This document shows, piece after piece, positions 25,630 through 35,439 of a DNA stretch of 64,000 bases. The notes beneath the pieces were generated by a model. The model saw nothing but the letters and a program-made list of their open reading frames with translations. It had not been told where the DNA came from and did no database searches. Source of the DNA: an uncultured Paraprevotella sp. (lineage in GTDB: Bacteria; Bacteroidota; Bacteroidia; Bacteroidales; Bacteroidaceae); assembly GCA_944320775.1 (NCBI GenBank), contig CALUIV010000005.1:1-64000 (forward strand), read 5' to 3'. Position 1 is the first letter of the stretch. Every line of letters starts with the position of its first letter. A program made the translations under genes and the position numbers.

Positions 25630-27540
25630 TTAGTTTTTTTCAGATAATATTTTTTCTATTCTAGTGTTAATGAATGTACCATATTTTTGGATCAATTGCA
25701 TATCCCGGTATAGACGCAGTCTGTATCGCCAAATGCGCAGGTAGAAGATGAGACCTAATGGTAATATAATACCTAAGGCTTGATTCAACCGGCGGTTATG
25801 GAACGGACGAGTGTGTGCATGCACTGAAATCACTGGCAGTTTGTTCAATGCTTCTAATATGGCTGCATCCTTACTGTTGGATAGTGTCGTAATGATACGT
25901 TCCAGTTCTTCGTTTATAGCGATTACCTCTGTATCATCCTGATATTTGAAATAGAGTCGGATGTAATTGGGGGCACGCATTAATTTATTTTTAGCAGTAT
26001 AATCTTTACATGTCTGGCAAAGTATGGAAATCTCTTCTTTAACTACGGAATAGTCCGGATCATAAATGATCACTTCCTTGCGGTTGATGTGTCTGTTGAT
26101 TCGTATTCCAAACAGTTTCTTGAAGAAGGTCTGATAGGCTTCAATATTGAATACAACAGAGTCCTTATTCGCTTTATAGGTCAGGAATGCGCCTATTGGA
26201 AAGAGAACCAGTGAACTTAACCATACACCCAACATGACATTCATATCTCCTGTCTTGGCCAATTTTTCTCCGGATACGTTGACAATATAATAGAATATGA
26301 ATATGGCAACAGATACGATAACTGGTACGCCAAGTCCTCCTTTACGTATTATGGCTCCAAGTGGAGCTCCGATGAAAAAGAAAATCAGACAAGCGACGGA
26401 CAAGGTGAACTTTTTGTTGAATTCTACCCAATGCAATCGTAATGAGCGATTCAGATCGTTTGTGGTATATTTGCGAAATTCATATTCTGAATTGGCATTA
26501 CGGGCACGTGAAAGAGCTTTGTTGATGATTTCTTGTCTTTTAACCGTAGAGAAATGGTTGTATAAACTATCAAAATGTATGTCTTCTTGCAAGACGTTCA
26601 TAGCCTTTACTGAGTCTTGTGGTGATAGAGGTAATGAACGACGTAGGAATGTACGGCTTACAGATTGAAATGATGCTTTTGCAATGCTGTCTTTTTCCAA
26701 CTCTAAAGAATCTATATCAGTTTTTATGGCCTTGATATCTTTGGTTTGAGCATTGCCGCTGAGTAGCGATGCGTCGAGTGCATTGAAATTGGCATCGAAT
26801 GGAATTAAATCGATTTCCTTGATAAAAGTTTCGCGCATATATGGCACATTGGCAATGGCCTGTGCTGTTTTTTCCTTCATATTCTGAAATCGTTCGCCGT
26901 GATACATGGTCAGTTGCAGGAACTTTTTGTCTGCACTTGTTTGCAGACGGGCAGAATCAGCTAAAACGATTTGCATGTCATTGTTTGTCGTTCCTTTGCT
27001 GTAGATCATGACATTATAAAGTGCGCCCGTTTGTTTGTCTTTTTCTTCTACAAACAAATTATATCCCGGTATTTCATTATAGAATATACCCTCTGGAATT
27101 TCCAGTTCAGGGGATTTTTGTTTCATGGAATAGATTAATGCCGCCAATTCTTTTGTTGCGTTAGGGCTGGTAACATTTTGAAAATAAAAAGACCAGGCAC
27201 TTAAACACAATGTGAAAAAGATAATTGGCCGGAATACTCGGATTAATGAGATTCCTGCAGCTTTCATTGAAAGCAGTTCAAACCGTTCGCCGAAGTTTCC
27301 AAAAGTGATCAGTGAAGCCAAAAGAATGGCAAGAGGAAGTGACATGGGAATTAGAGTGAGACTGGCGTAATAAAAGAATTTGGCCAATACATCTAATGAG
27401 AGTCCTTTGCCGATTAATTTGTCAATGTGAAGCCACATGAACTGCATCATGAAGATAAAGAGGCAGATAAAGAAGGTTCCGACAAATAATAGTGCATAGG
27501 ATTTGAATACGAATATGTCTAATTTCTTAAATAGTTTCAT
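25630..27540 (-). CDS. LptF/LptG-family permease with long C-terminal extension
   Basis: The 636-residue inner-membrane protein has three N-terminal transmembrane segments (about 10-120), a periplasmic beta-jellyroll-like region (about 130-370) and three more segments (about 370-460), the YjgP/YjgQ layout. LptF and LptG with LptB extract lipopolysaccharide from the inner membrane. Typical members have about 360 residues; here about 170 extra residues follow, mostly soluble, with one further hydrophobic segment (ALGIILPLGLIFYL, near 595). Such long forms are usual in Bacteroidales. The gene heads a transcript with ribBA and the BI-1 gene. Confidence 0.88.
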   Translation of the reverse strand: MKLFKKLDIFVFKSYALLFVGTFFICLFIFMMQFMWLHIDKLIGKGLSLDVLAKFFYYASLTLIPMSLPLAILLASLITFGNFGERFELLSMKAAGISLIRVFRPIIFFTLCLSAWSFYFQNVTSPNATKELAALIYSMKQKSPELEIPEGIFYNEIPGYNLFVEEKDKQTGALYNVMIYSKGTTNNDMQIVLADSARLQTSADKKFLQLTMYHGERFQNMKEKTAQAIANVPYMRETFIKEIDLIPFDANFNALDASLLSGNAQTKDIKAIKTDIDSLELEKDSIAKASFQSVSRTFLRRSLPLSPQDSVKAMNVLQEDIHFDSLYNHFSTVKRQEIINKALSRARNANSEYEFRKYTTNDLNRSLRLHWVEFNKKFTLSVACLIFFFIGAPLGAIIRKGGLGVPVIVSVAIFIFYYIVNVSGEKLAKTGDMNVMLGVWLSSLVLFPIGAFLTYKANKDSVVFNIEAYQTFFKKLFGIRINRHINRKEVIIYDPDYSVVKEEISILCQTCKDYTAKNKLMRAPNYIRLYFKYQDDTEVIAINEELERIITTLSNSKDAAILEALNKLPVISVHAHTRPFHNRRLNQALGIILPLGLIFYLRIWRYRLRLYRDMQLIQKYGTFINTRIEKILSEKN

Positions 27541-27569
27541 TCTTGACGTTGTCGTATGGATATTCGATG

Positions 27570-27577
27570 CAAATTTA
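27570..27577 (-). promoter_or_regulatory. Candidate -7 element of the lptF-ribBA-BI-1 operon
   Basis: The minus strand reads TAAATTTG, an exact TAnnTTTG match, 29 bases before the permease start codon. Confidence 0.5.
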
Positions 27578-27667
27578 ACATAAAAAACTCATAGCTCAGT
27601 AAATACACTGTTTTTTTTAATAATGTTATGAATATCGGTATGAAGAATTTCTATGAGTTTGATGCTT

Positions 27668-28510
27668 TCAGAAAGTTTCTTTGTCTGATGGAGAATTTCC
27701 GTGGTGATATAGTTTGAGAACAGTTTTTACCGTCTTGTGTTTTTTCAGTAATTCATTTGCGAGTTTTGGACTGATATCTAAAAGTTCCGTAAGCATATTT
27801 ATGGCACGCTGTTGCAGTTTATGATTGGTCAGTTTCATATGGACCATTTTGTTTCCTTCAACTCTGCCCATACGAATCATTAGTGTTGAAGAAATCATAT
27901 TTAACACCATTTTTTGTGCTGTTCCTGATTTCATTCTGGAACTTCCGGTTATGTATTCCGGTCCAACGATGGTTTCTATCGTGATTTTTGAAACCTGAGA
28001 TATCGGTGCATCGGGGTTACTGGTGATGCATGCTGTTAATATTCCAGTTTCATGTGCTTTTTTCAATGTATCTACAACAAAAGGAGTTGTACCAGAAGCA
28101 GATAGACCGATTACAGTATCTTTGGAATTGATCTGATAATTACAAAGTTCGTTCCATCCAGTATTCAGTTCGTCTTCAGCATATTCTACTGCTTGGGATA
28201 TTGCTTTTTGTCCACCTGCAATTATTCCGATAAACAGATTCGGATCAGTTCCGAAAGTTGGAGGGATTTCTGAAGCGTCAAGAATGCCGATTCGACCACT
28301 GGTTCCGGCTCCGACATAAAAGATTCTTCCGCCTTGTCTGATAAGGGGGATTATTTGATTGATAAGATCATTTATTGATGGAAGTGCACGTTGAACTGCA
28401 TATGCTACTTTTTGATCTTCCTGATTTATTTCTTTTAGGATCGTAGCTGTATCTTTCTTTTCCAGATCATTGTAGTACGATGGTGCTTCTGTGAGTTTAG
28501 AAAATGTCAT
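27668..28510 (-). CDS. murQ: N-acetylmuramic acid 6-phosphate etherase
   Basis: The 280-residue SIS-domain enzyme cleaves the lactyl ether of MurNAc-6-phosphate to GlcNAc-6-phosphate and D-lactate in cell-wall recycling. Marks are VGAGTSGRIGILDASEIPPTF near residues 65-85, with the catalytic glutamate in the DASEIPP stretch, and GLSASGTTPFV near 140-150. The frame is open upstream, but ATG 28510 (MTFSKLTEAP) gives the family N-terminus. It lies 10 bases after queG, so the two probably share a transcript. No other muropeptide-recycling gene is beside it. Confidence 0.93.
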   Translation of the reverse strand: MTFSKLTEAPSYYNDLEKKDTATILKEINQEDQKVAYAVQRALPSINDLINQIIPLIRQGGRIFYVGAGTSGRIGILDASEIPPTFGTDPNLFIGIIAGGQKAISQAVEYAEDELNTGWNELCNYQINSKDTVIGLSASGTTPFVVDTLKKAHETGILTACITSNPDAPISQVSKITIETIVGPEYITGSSRMKSGTAQKMVLNMISSTLMIRMGRVEGNKMVHMKLTNHKLQQRAINMLTELLDISPKLANELLKKHKTVKTVLKLYHHGNSPSDKETF

Positions 28511-28520
28511 TGTATATTGT

Positions 28521-29528
28521 TTATTGATCAGAAGAATTATGAGTGTTGTGATGATCTTCCATGGCTTTGATATTTCGGAGCAGTCCTTCAAATTTAACTC
28601 TTTTTACTGCGGAATGGCGAAATAATTCCTGATATTGAGATTCATCTAGTGTTCGCCATTTGTCGGTTGTCATGTTTTTTATTTCAGATCTCTCTTTGAA
28701 TTCGGATATTTGAGTTGGTTCTGCATGTTTCATATGTGGACATACGGCTTGGCAGCGGTCACAACCGTAAAAACAAGGATACATTTTAGACGCTTCTTTT
28801 CCAGGAATGGGACCACGATGTTCAATGGTGAGATAACTTAAACATTTTCGGGCATCTAAACCGTAAGTATTATTTAGGGCTCCGGTAGGACAAGCTTCAA
28901 TGCATTTAGTGCAGTTTCCACAAAAGTTTTTTTCAAATGGACGGTCATATTGGTCTACTTTCATATTAATAACCAGTTCTCCTAAGAAGAAAGCACTTCC
29001 TTGACGAGGAATAATTAATTGATGGTTGCGTCCAATCCAACCAATTCCGCATCGCCAGGCCCAATATCTTTCCATTAAAGGAGCAGTGTCACAGAAAGTA
29101 CGTCCTTCTAACAGATACCGGCTATCTGATTCAGTGACACTTTTTTGTAGATTCTTCAATAATGTTTCGAGCTTTCTTTTCATCACCCGATGATAATCTT
29201 CCCCCCGAGCATACCAAGCCAAACACCAACGATCGTTTGTCTCTTCCCGTTCGTTGAATGGTGGTGCATACGATAGTGCCAGGCTGATGATGGTTTGAGC
29301 TCCTTCTAAAAGTAATCTTGGATCGTAACGAACGGCTGTGTTTCGTTCCAGATAGTGCATTTCTGCAGCGTATCCTGCTTCGGTCCATAAGTTTTGGTAT
29401 TGTTTGTGGAAATCTGCAACTTCTTCAGCAGGTGCGGTTCCAAAAGCACTAAAGCCGAGGCGATTAACCTCGGCTTTGATGAGTGCATATGGAATAAGGT
29501 TCTTTTTATTAATTCCTGTTTTATTCAT
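28521..29528 (-). CDS. queG: Epoxyqueuosine reductase
   Basis: The last step of queuosine synthesis in tRNA is catalysed by this cobalamin and Fe-S enzyme. The 335-residue product has two cluster motifs typical of QueG, CGNCTKCIEACPTGAL and CYGCDRCQAVCPH near residues 190-255, and the preceding RYWAWRCGIGWIGRNHQ region. The frame extends to a TTG at 29582, but ATG 29528 (MNKTGINKKN) is the better start. It follows the deacetylase gene closely on the same strand. Confidence 0.93.
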   Translation of the reverse strand: MNKTGINKKNLIPYALIKAEVNRLGFSAFGTAPAEEVADFHKQYQNLWTEAGYAAEMHYLERNTAVRYDPRLLLEGAQTIISLALSYAPPFNEREETNDRWCLAWYARGEDYHRVMKRKLETLLKNLQKSVTESDSRYLLEGRTFCDTAPLMERYWAWRCGIGWIGRNHQLIIPRQGSAFFLGELVINMKVDQYDRPFEKNFCGNCTKCIEACPTGALNNTYGLDARKCLSYLTIEHRGPIPGKEASKMYPCFYGCDRCQAVCPHMKHAEPTQISEFKERSEIKNMTTDKWRTLDESQYQELFRHSAVKRVKFEGLLRNIKAMEDHHNTHNSSDQ

Positions 29529-29574
29529 GCTGCTTTTATTGAGATAATTGAATCGTGTGGTTACATCCCAGTCT

Positions 29575-30189
29575 TCATTCAATAATCTTCATTTGATAGC
29601 CCTCTGTAATAAACCATTCCAAACATTCTGGTAATGCAATACGTAATTTCTCTATACTTTTCAATGAGTCGTGGAAGGTTATGATAGAACCGGGACGTGT
29701 ATATTTCTTAACGATACGCACTATATCTGGTGCATCTATATGTTTACTGTAATCCCGTGTTACGACATCCCACATAACAATCTTGTATTTGTTCCTCATG
29801 GCATAGTATTGAGTTGGTCGCATCCAGCCATGTGGTGGCCGAAAGAGATCTGTTCTCAGATATTCGTTTGCTAATGCCGTATCTGCCATGTATTTGCGGA
29901 TTGTATGTCGTGCTCCGCTGAAATGATGGAATGTATGATTACCGATACGATGTCCTTCTGCTCTGACTCTTTCCAGCAATTCCGGATAACGTCTGGCATT
30001 ATCGCCAACCATAAAGAACGTAGCCTTTATGTTATATCGTTTTAGTGTGTCCAGTATGAATGGAGTTGCTTCAGGAATAGGACCATCGTCGAATGTGATA
30101 TAAATGGTCTTTTCCGCTTCTTGGCGTATACGCCAGAGCGCACGCGGATACAAGTTGCGGAAAAGAACCGGAGGTTGTTCTATGAACAT
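29575..30189 (-). CDS. Polysaccharide deacetylase (NodB homology, CE4)
   Basis: The 204-residue protein is one NodB domain. The metal/catalytic motifs are TFDDGP (near 33-38), HTFHHF (near 84) and FRPPHGW (near 115), and the C-terminal HD of TFHDS. CE4 enzymes remove acetyl groups from peptidoglycan, chitin-like sugars or surface glycans; the substrate is not visible. No clear signal peptide is seen, which is odd for an envelope enzyme. It is 26 bases after the GT117 gene on the same strand. Confidence 0.88.
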   Translation of the reverse strand: MFIEQPPVLFRNLYPRALWRIRQEAEKTIYITFDDGPIPEATPFILDTLKRYNIKATFFMVGDNARRYPELLERVRAEGHRIGNHTFHHFSGARHTIRKYMADTALANEYLRTDLFRPPHGWMRPTQYYAMRNKYKIVMWDVVTRDYSKHIDAPDIVRIVKKYTRPGSIITFHDSLKSIEKLRIALPECLEWFITEGYQMKIIE

Positions 30190-30215
30190 AGTTTTATTCT
30201 TGTTGGCATATGTTT

Positions 30216-33200
30216 TTAATACATGCCGACTCCTCTCGCAGCCAGATTCCGGGCGTATTCCTCGACTGTATTTTTATATGTAGACGCTTCTTTTACCTGG
30301 CATTTCTCCATTAATGATGCAGTCTCATGCATGAGATACAAGTTGTAGTTGCATTCACGTGCAGCTTGCATCAGGCGTGGGGCAGACAGCGACAAATACC
30401 AATCAAGCCATTCTTTAGACGTCTGGAACAGAGCTGATGCGATATCAGTACTTTCTTTGTAGCGTTTGCATGCATACCAAGATGTTGCCAAATCTAAAGA
30501 ACCGCTTTGGAAATTATGGGCTACTGATGAACCTGGAATTTCCTTTTCTGAACGTTCCAGAACCTTTTCTGCACGCTTGAAGTCGCCGATAGTAACTAGT
30601 TCCTGTGCCAATTGTGCCATCAGACGTCTGTGTGTATAGCACATACGCATAACCGTTTCATCTAAATAAACAGTAGAGTCACTGATACCACCAAACTGGA
30701 ATCGTTCCATTACGTTACGATACATACGTTCGATATCTGTATGTTTGCCGCTTTTTGCAGTATTGAACGGGGTGATGCGATAGGCTAGTCCTTCTTGAAC
30801 AAAATGGTCTCCCAAGTTGCCATAATTGTCTTGTCCTACGGTCATGGCAATGTAAAGAGGACGATCCCATTGTCCCTGTGCAATCATGTCGAGCATCATC
30901 AGTTCGCTTTTATAGATAGCACGTTTACCTTTTAACGAGATTGTCATTATTTCTGGGATAGAATCGGCTGCAATCATCATGCCGGAACGCAATACAGCTT
31001 CTCGATCAATTGTAACGACAACACTATCTGTCGGAATAATCTGTAACTCCGGATTGTCGTTCAGAACCCAATGTTTCATGATATTCTTCAATTCATATGG
31101 GTTGTCTCCCAGTGTTTCTTTTAAAAGTTCCGGTTGATCCTTGTATAGAGATATAACCTGCTTCAGAGCGTCTGGTTGTACACGTACACCTTCACGTTTT
31201 CCTGCAACATATTGTAGTCGGTTCCAGCTTATTGGTAATGATGGAGAATCGTAAGCCGGACGTTTCATCTGATCAATGTACCAGTCTGTCTGCAAATAAC
31301 TTAAATTGCAAACACGTGCGTCCGTTCGGAATCCTTCTGTTTCTTGTAAATACCAAAGTGGGAATGTGTCGTTATCGCCATTAGTGAAAATCACTGGGTT
31401 ACAGTTCTCGTCAAGTGATACGAGGTAGTTCTTACCAAAATCACGACAAGTATAACGTCCACTGCGATCATGGTCGTCCCATGTCTGTCCGGCCATTTGA
31501 ATAGGAACCAATACACAAGCTAAAGATGCGATCGTTGCGGCAAGAACAGGTTTCATTCGTGCATATCGTTTCAGACCGTCGACAATTGCTGCAACGCCCA
31601 TACCAATCCAAATAGCAAACGCATAGAATGAACCGGCATATGCATAATCTCGTTCACGAGGTTGCATAGGTGTCTGGTTTAGATAAATAACGATGGCAAT
31701 ACCAGTCATGAAGAATAAGAAAAAGACCACCCAGAACTGTTTTATTCCAGTATCATTCTTATAAATCTGCCAGAACAAACCAATCAGACCTAACAGAAGT
31801 GGTAAGCAATAAAATACATTATGTCCTTTGTTTTCACGTAATTCTGCAGGCAGTTTGCTTTGATCTCCTAAGCGTGCGTTATCAATGAAAGGAATACCGC
31901 AGATCCAGTTTCCTTTTTCCAATTCGCCGTTTCCTTGCAAATCGTTCTGTCGTCCGGCAAAATTCCACATGAAGTAACGCCAATACATGAAGCCTAGTTG
32001 ATAGCTGAAAAAGAATTTCAGATTTTCCCATTGGGTCGGTACTTTGACCATGATTGTTTCACCACAACGGTCGAATGGTACTTGAGTTCCTTTTACCCCA
32101 CCCATCCAGTCTTCATAAGCTTGAGCATGCCGGTCTGAATACATACGTGGAAATAGCATATTTTGAGCATACACATATTCTATGTCGTGTCGTACAACTT
32201 CGTAGGCATCCGGTTCATCTGCATTATGCTTCTCAACTCGTTGATAAACAGGTGCTCCTTCTTTTGTCACTGGTACACAGTATCCACCATTTGCTTTAAG
32301 AGCCATTTCTGAAGTATACGCTTGTCCGTAGAACAAAGGTCTGCTTCCGTATTGTTCACGGTTCAAATAAGAACCTAACGTAAATACATCTTCAGGAGAG
32401 TTCTGGTCCATCGGGGGATTTGAACTAGAGCGAATGACAATTAGGGCATAGCTGGAATATCCAATCATGATCATCAGCATACATAGCAAAGAGGTGTTCA
32501 TGATGCGTGCACTTACCCAATATTTATTTTCTTTCACGTACCATAAAACAACAGCAAGAATAGCTATAATAATGATGCCGATGACAATACTACTCCAACC
32601 GTAGCCGTAGAATGGAATACCCAGCATGGCTATTGAGGTCAAATAGGATATATTCATGCGTTTTCTGTTTTTTCCACATTGAGTTTCCCAAATAGCCCAT
32701 AGTACCGTAGCAATCAACAAGAATATGTAGATAATTAAACCTGTATTGAAAGGTAGACCTAATCCGTTGACAAACAGAAGTTCAAACCAGCCACCTACTT
32801 TGACAATACCGGGAACGATACCATACAGAACAGCTGCAACCAATACCATGGATCCTGCCAGTGCAAGCAAGGAACCTTTGAGATTAGCTTCTGGATGTTT
32901 CTTGTAGTAGTAAACCAATACGATTGCTGGCAAACACAAAAGGTTAAGCAGGTGTACACCAATGGATATACCTGTCATATAGAAGATAAGAACGAGCCAA
33001 CGATCGCTGTGCGGTTCGTCTGCATGTTCTTCCCATTTTAAAATAAGCCAAAATACCATTGCTGTAAAAAGTGAAGAATAGGCATAAACTTCACCTTCTA
33101 CTGCACTGAACCAGAATGTGTCACTGAATGTATAAGCTAATGCACCTACCAATCCACTTCCTTGAATAGCAATCAGGTTGCCTGTTGAAATTTCCTGGCT

Positions 33201-33524
33201 GTCACCACAAAGAAGTTTTCTTGTCAGATGGGTAATTGTCCAAAATAGGAATAAAATACATCCCGCACTGAATAAAGCGGACATGATATTAACCATCTTG
33301 GCAACTTGTGTCGGATCAGAAGCAAACTGTGAAAAAAGATTTGCTGTCAACATAAAGAAAGGGTTGCCGGGGGGGTGACCAATCTCTAGCTTGTAAGCTG
33401 AGGTGATGAACTCCGGACAGTCCCAAAAGCTCGCTGTTGGTTCTATCGTGCTGCAATAGACGAAGGCTGCAATAGCGAACGTAATCCAACCCATAAGGTT
33501 GTTGATCACTTTGTACTGTTTCAT
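30216..33524 (-). CDS. GT117/DUF2723 membrane glycosyltransferase-like protein
   Basis: The 1102-residue protein begins with a segment typical of DUF2723: FWDCPEFITSAYKLEIGHPPGNP (split here at residues 34-55) with the acidic residues expected of lipid-phosphate-sugar-dependent transferases. About 12 membrane segments lie within residues 10-660. The rest is soluble, with TPR-like helices near the end (DFKRAEKVLERSEKEIPG). The family (CAZy GT117) includes the animal O-mannosyltransferase TMEM260, so a protein glycosylation role is plausible; Bacteroidota are known for O-glycosylating exported proteins. That is inference. It is preceded by its own promoter-like box. Confidence 0.85.
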   Translation of the reverse strand: MKQYKVINNLMGWITFAIAAFVYCSTIEPTASFWDCPEFITSAYKLEIGHPPGNPFFMLTANLFSQFASDPTQVAKMVNIMSALFSAGCILFLFWTITHLTRKLLCGDSQEISTGNLIAIQGSGLVGALAYTFSDTFWFSAVEGEVYAYSSLFTAMVFWLILKWEEHADEPHSDRWLVLIFYMTGISIGVHLLNLLCLPAIVLVYYYKKHPEANLKGSLLALAGSMVLVAAVLYGIVPGIVKVGGWFELLFVNGLGLPFNTGLIIYIFLLIATVLWAIWETQCGKNRKRMNISYLTSIAMLGIPFYGYGWSSIVIGIIIIAILAVVLWYVKENKYWVSARIMNTSLLCMLMIMIGYSSYALIVIRSSSNPPMDQNSPEDVFTLGSYLNREQYGSRPLFYGQAYTSEMALKANGGYCVPVTKEGAPVYQRVEKHNADEPDAYEVVRHDIEYVYAQNMLFPRMYSDRHAQAYEDWMGGVKGTQVPFDRCGETIMVKVPTQWENLKFFFSYQLGFMYWRYFMWNFAGRQNDLQGNGELEKGNWICGIPFIDNARLGDQSKLPAELRENKGHNVFYCLPLLLGLIGLFWQIYKNDTGIKQFWVVFFLFFMTGIAIVIYLNQTPMQPRERDYAYAGSFYAFAIWIGMGVAAIVDGLKRYARMKPVLAATIASLACVLVPIQMAGQTWDDHDRSGRYTCRDFGKNYLVSLDENCNPVIFTNGDNDTFPLWYLQETEGFRTDARVCNLSYLQTDWYIDQMKRPAYDSPSLPISWNRLQYVAGKREGVRVQPDALKQVISLYKDQPELLKETLGDNPYELKNIMKHWVLNDNPELQIIPTDSVVVTIDREAVLRSGMMIAADSIPEIMTISLKGKRAIYKSELMMLDMIAQGQWDRPLYIAMTVGQDNYGNLGDHFVQEGLAYRITPFNTAKSGKHTDIERMYRNVMERFQFGGISDSTVYLDETVMRMCYTHRRLMAQLAQELVTIGDFKRAEKVLERSEKEIPGSSVAHNFQSGSLDLATSWYACKRYKESTDIASALFQTSKEWLDWYLSLSAPRLMQAARECNYNLYLMHETASLMEKCQVKEASTYKNTVEEYARNLAARGVGMY

Positions 33525-33617
33525 CTTGTTGTTATTTATTGTTTAAATTTAAAATTTTCCGTTTGTATTAGAATCCTGTTTAGATTGTTCCCTATATTTC
33601 CTCTTTGATTTAATGTG

Positions 33618-33625
33618 CAAAAATA
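33618..33625 (-). promoter_or_regulatory. Candidate -7 element of the GT117 gene
   Basis: The minus strand reads TATTTTTG, an exact match to TAnnTTTG, giving a leader of roughly 85 bases. Confidence 0.45.
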
Positions 33626-33711
33626 AGAAGATTTTTACTTTCTCTCGGATAAATTTTCGTCTTTTATAGGCTGAATGGTGTTTTTAACGGAGTTTACTGC
33701 TTGTTTTACTT

Positions 33712-34482
33712 TTATTTATGATGATTTTTCAGAACGCGATGGGGAAGATCGCCGTGTCCAATAAGTTCAATCGGGCATCCCATGCGATTTTGGATCCAGT
33801 CTTCAGAAATATCATTTTGAGGATGATAGTCTACCGTTTCGTTTACACAAGCAATACTGCGCACATTTTGTATGACGGAACCAAGGTCATGACTGACCAG
33901 AATAATGGCGCTGTCTTCATTGATTTCGGTGAGAAGATCATAAAGATGAGCTTCGAATTTTTTATCAATATAAGTATCAGGTTCATCGAGAATCAACAGA
34001 TCGGGTTGTGACACAACAGCTCTTGCTAAGAGTGCACGTTGGAGTTGTCCGCCGCTTAATGTACCAATAGATCTTTTTTCAAGTCCGGACAATCCCATTT
34101 TCATTATCGTTCCCCTGACTTGTTGCTTTTGTTTTCCTGTATACCTTTTCCATATGTTTTTGGGGGTCTCCAGACCAGAAAGTACAACTTCTTCTACATT
34201 GATGGGAAATCTTTTATCGACCTGATTATATTGAGGTAGATAACCGATTCCAATATGATTTACTTTGGTTCCGTTTTTATAAAACTCAATTTGTCCTTTT
34301 TGGATTTCCTTGAGTCCCATTATACTTTTAATCAGAGTCGTTTTTCCACCACCGTTCGGTCCGATTATTCCTAAGAAATCCTTTTCGTAAATAGTGAGGT
34401 TGACATGATGTAAAACAATTTTTTCTTCATATCCAACTTCTAGATTATCAATGTGTACTAATATATTTTTATTTTGTTCCAT
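33712..34482 (-). CDS. znuC: Zinc/manganese ABC transporter ATP-binding protein
   Basis: The 256-residue ATPase has Walker A GPNGGGKTT near residue 42, the signature LSGGQLQRALLARA, Walker B LLILDEPDTYID and the H-loop VSHDLG, in the Mn/Zn/Fe (ZnuC/MntB) subclass. It energises metal import together with the binding protein encoded just upstream. I start it at ATG 34482, 11 bases after znuA; the longer frame to 34530 would overlap znuA. No permease (ZnuB) follows: the next gene downstream is the unrelated GT117 gene. Confidence 0.9.
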   Translation of the reverse strand: MEQNKNILVHIDNLEVGYEEKIVLHHVNLTIYEKDFLGIIGPNGGGKTTLIKSIMGLKEIQKGQIEFYKNGTKVNHIGIGYLPQYNQVDKRFPINVEEVVLSGLETPKNIWKRYTGKQKQQVRGTIMKMGLSGLEKRSIGTLSGGQLQRALLARAVVSQPDLLILDEPDTYIDKKFEAHLYDLLTEINEDSAIILVSHDLGSVIQNVRSIACVNETVDYHPQNDISEDWIQNRMGCPIELIGHGDLPHRVLKNHHK

Positions 34483-34493
34483 AGACCTTCCGA

Positions 34494-35399
34494 TTAGTTT
34501 TTTCCGGTTAATGCACGGACAATGCGCCATGTTTCTTTTTCCCAGTTATAGTCTAAAGGATTGATCCGGACAATTTTTGTATCTGTTTCCCGTGCGATGA
34601 TTTCTGCATTACGTTGGTCAAATTCTTGTTGAACAAATATTATTTGGACATTTTCCTTTTTACATTCTTCTATAATTTTTTTCAGTTGACTTGGAGCAGG
34701 ACTTTTTCCTTGTTCTTCAATAACTATTTGTTTTAATCCATAGGCTTCAGCAAAATAACTAAGTGTCGGGTGATAGATAAGAAACGCTTGCTGGGAACCT
34801 GACGCTTTGAATTCATCCGATAGCTTAACATGAGTCTGTTCCATTTCTTTTTTTAGTTGGTCGTATCTGGTAGAAAATGTATCCTTTAAGTCTGGACGTA
34901 TGTCTATGAGTGCTTCGTAGATTTTTTGGGCCATAAGGATCATGTTTTGTGGGGTCGTCCAGATGTGGGGGTCAATTCCGTGATGATGTCCCACGTGTGA
35001 AGTATGTTTATGGCTTTCGCTTTCCGTATCTATTAATTTAATTTCGGAATCAACGCGGATAAACTTTGTATCGGGAGCACTTTCTTTCAGCCGTTTCAAC
35101 CAAATTTTTTCAAATCCTAATTCTCCAATAGCAAAATATATTTTACTTTTCTGAAGGTCAACCAATTGTTGTGGCGTTGGCTCGTATGTTTCAGGACTAA
35201 GTCCTTTTGGTACAAATGTTTTAACGGTCAAGTAAGGACCGCCTATTTGCTCAGTAAGATAACGTAGTGGCTCTATGGTAACTGTTATTTGTGTTTGTTG
35301 TTCGTTTCTTGTCTTGCTTTTCTTACAGGATGTGAAAAAGAAGAGTCCGTTTAGGATAAGAAGAAAGATGAGCTGGAACAATTTTTTTTGTGAGATCAT
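34494..35399 (-). CDS. znuA: Zinc-binding lipoprotein of an ABC transporter (ZnuA-like)
   Basis: The 301-residue lipoprotein (lipobox LFFFTSC, Cys26) belongs to cluster A-I metal-binding proteins. A histidine-rich loop (SHKHTSHVGHHHGIDPHIW, residues about 125-145) lies before the conserved HIWTTP, as in zinc-specific members. Further ligands are in IYHPTLSYFAEAYG near 205. It captures periplasmic zinc for the ATPase encoded behind it. It is in a run of same-strand genes starting at the rlmL-like gene. Confidence 0.9.
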   Translation of the reverse strand: MISQKKLFQLIFLLILNGLFFFTSCKKSKTRNEQQTQITVTIEPLRYLTEQIGGPYLTVKTFVPKGLSPETYEPTPQQLVDLQKSKIYFAIGELGFEKIWLKRLKESAPDTKFIRVDSEIKLIDTESESHKHTSHVGHHHGIDPHIWTTPQNMILMAQKIYEALIDIRPDLKDTFSTRYDQLKKEMEQTHVKLSDEFKASGSQQAFLIYHPTLSYFAEAYGLKQIVIEEQGKSPAPSQLKKIIEECKKENVQIIFVQQEFDQRNAEIIARETDTKIVRINPLDYNWEKETWRIVRALTGKN

Positions 35400-35439
35400 G
35401 TATTATAAAATTATTTATTTTGGAATATATTCGGAGTGT

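Noticed and set aside
27584..27660. AAACTCATAG / CTATGAGTTT inverted repeat between murQ and the permease gene
   Set aside because: The arms are 57 bases apart and the loop has no structure; too weak to call a terminator.
34483..34530. Longer start for znuC
   Set aside because: It would overlap znuA and adds no family residues before MEQNKN.
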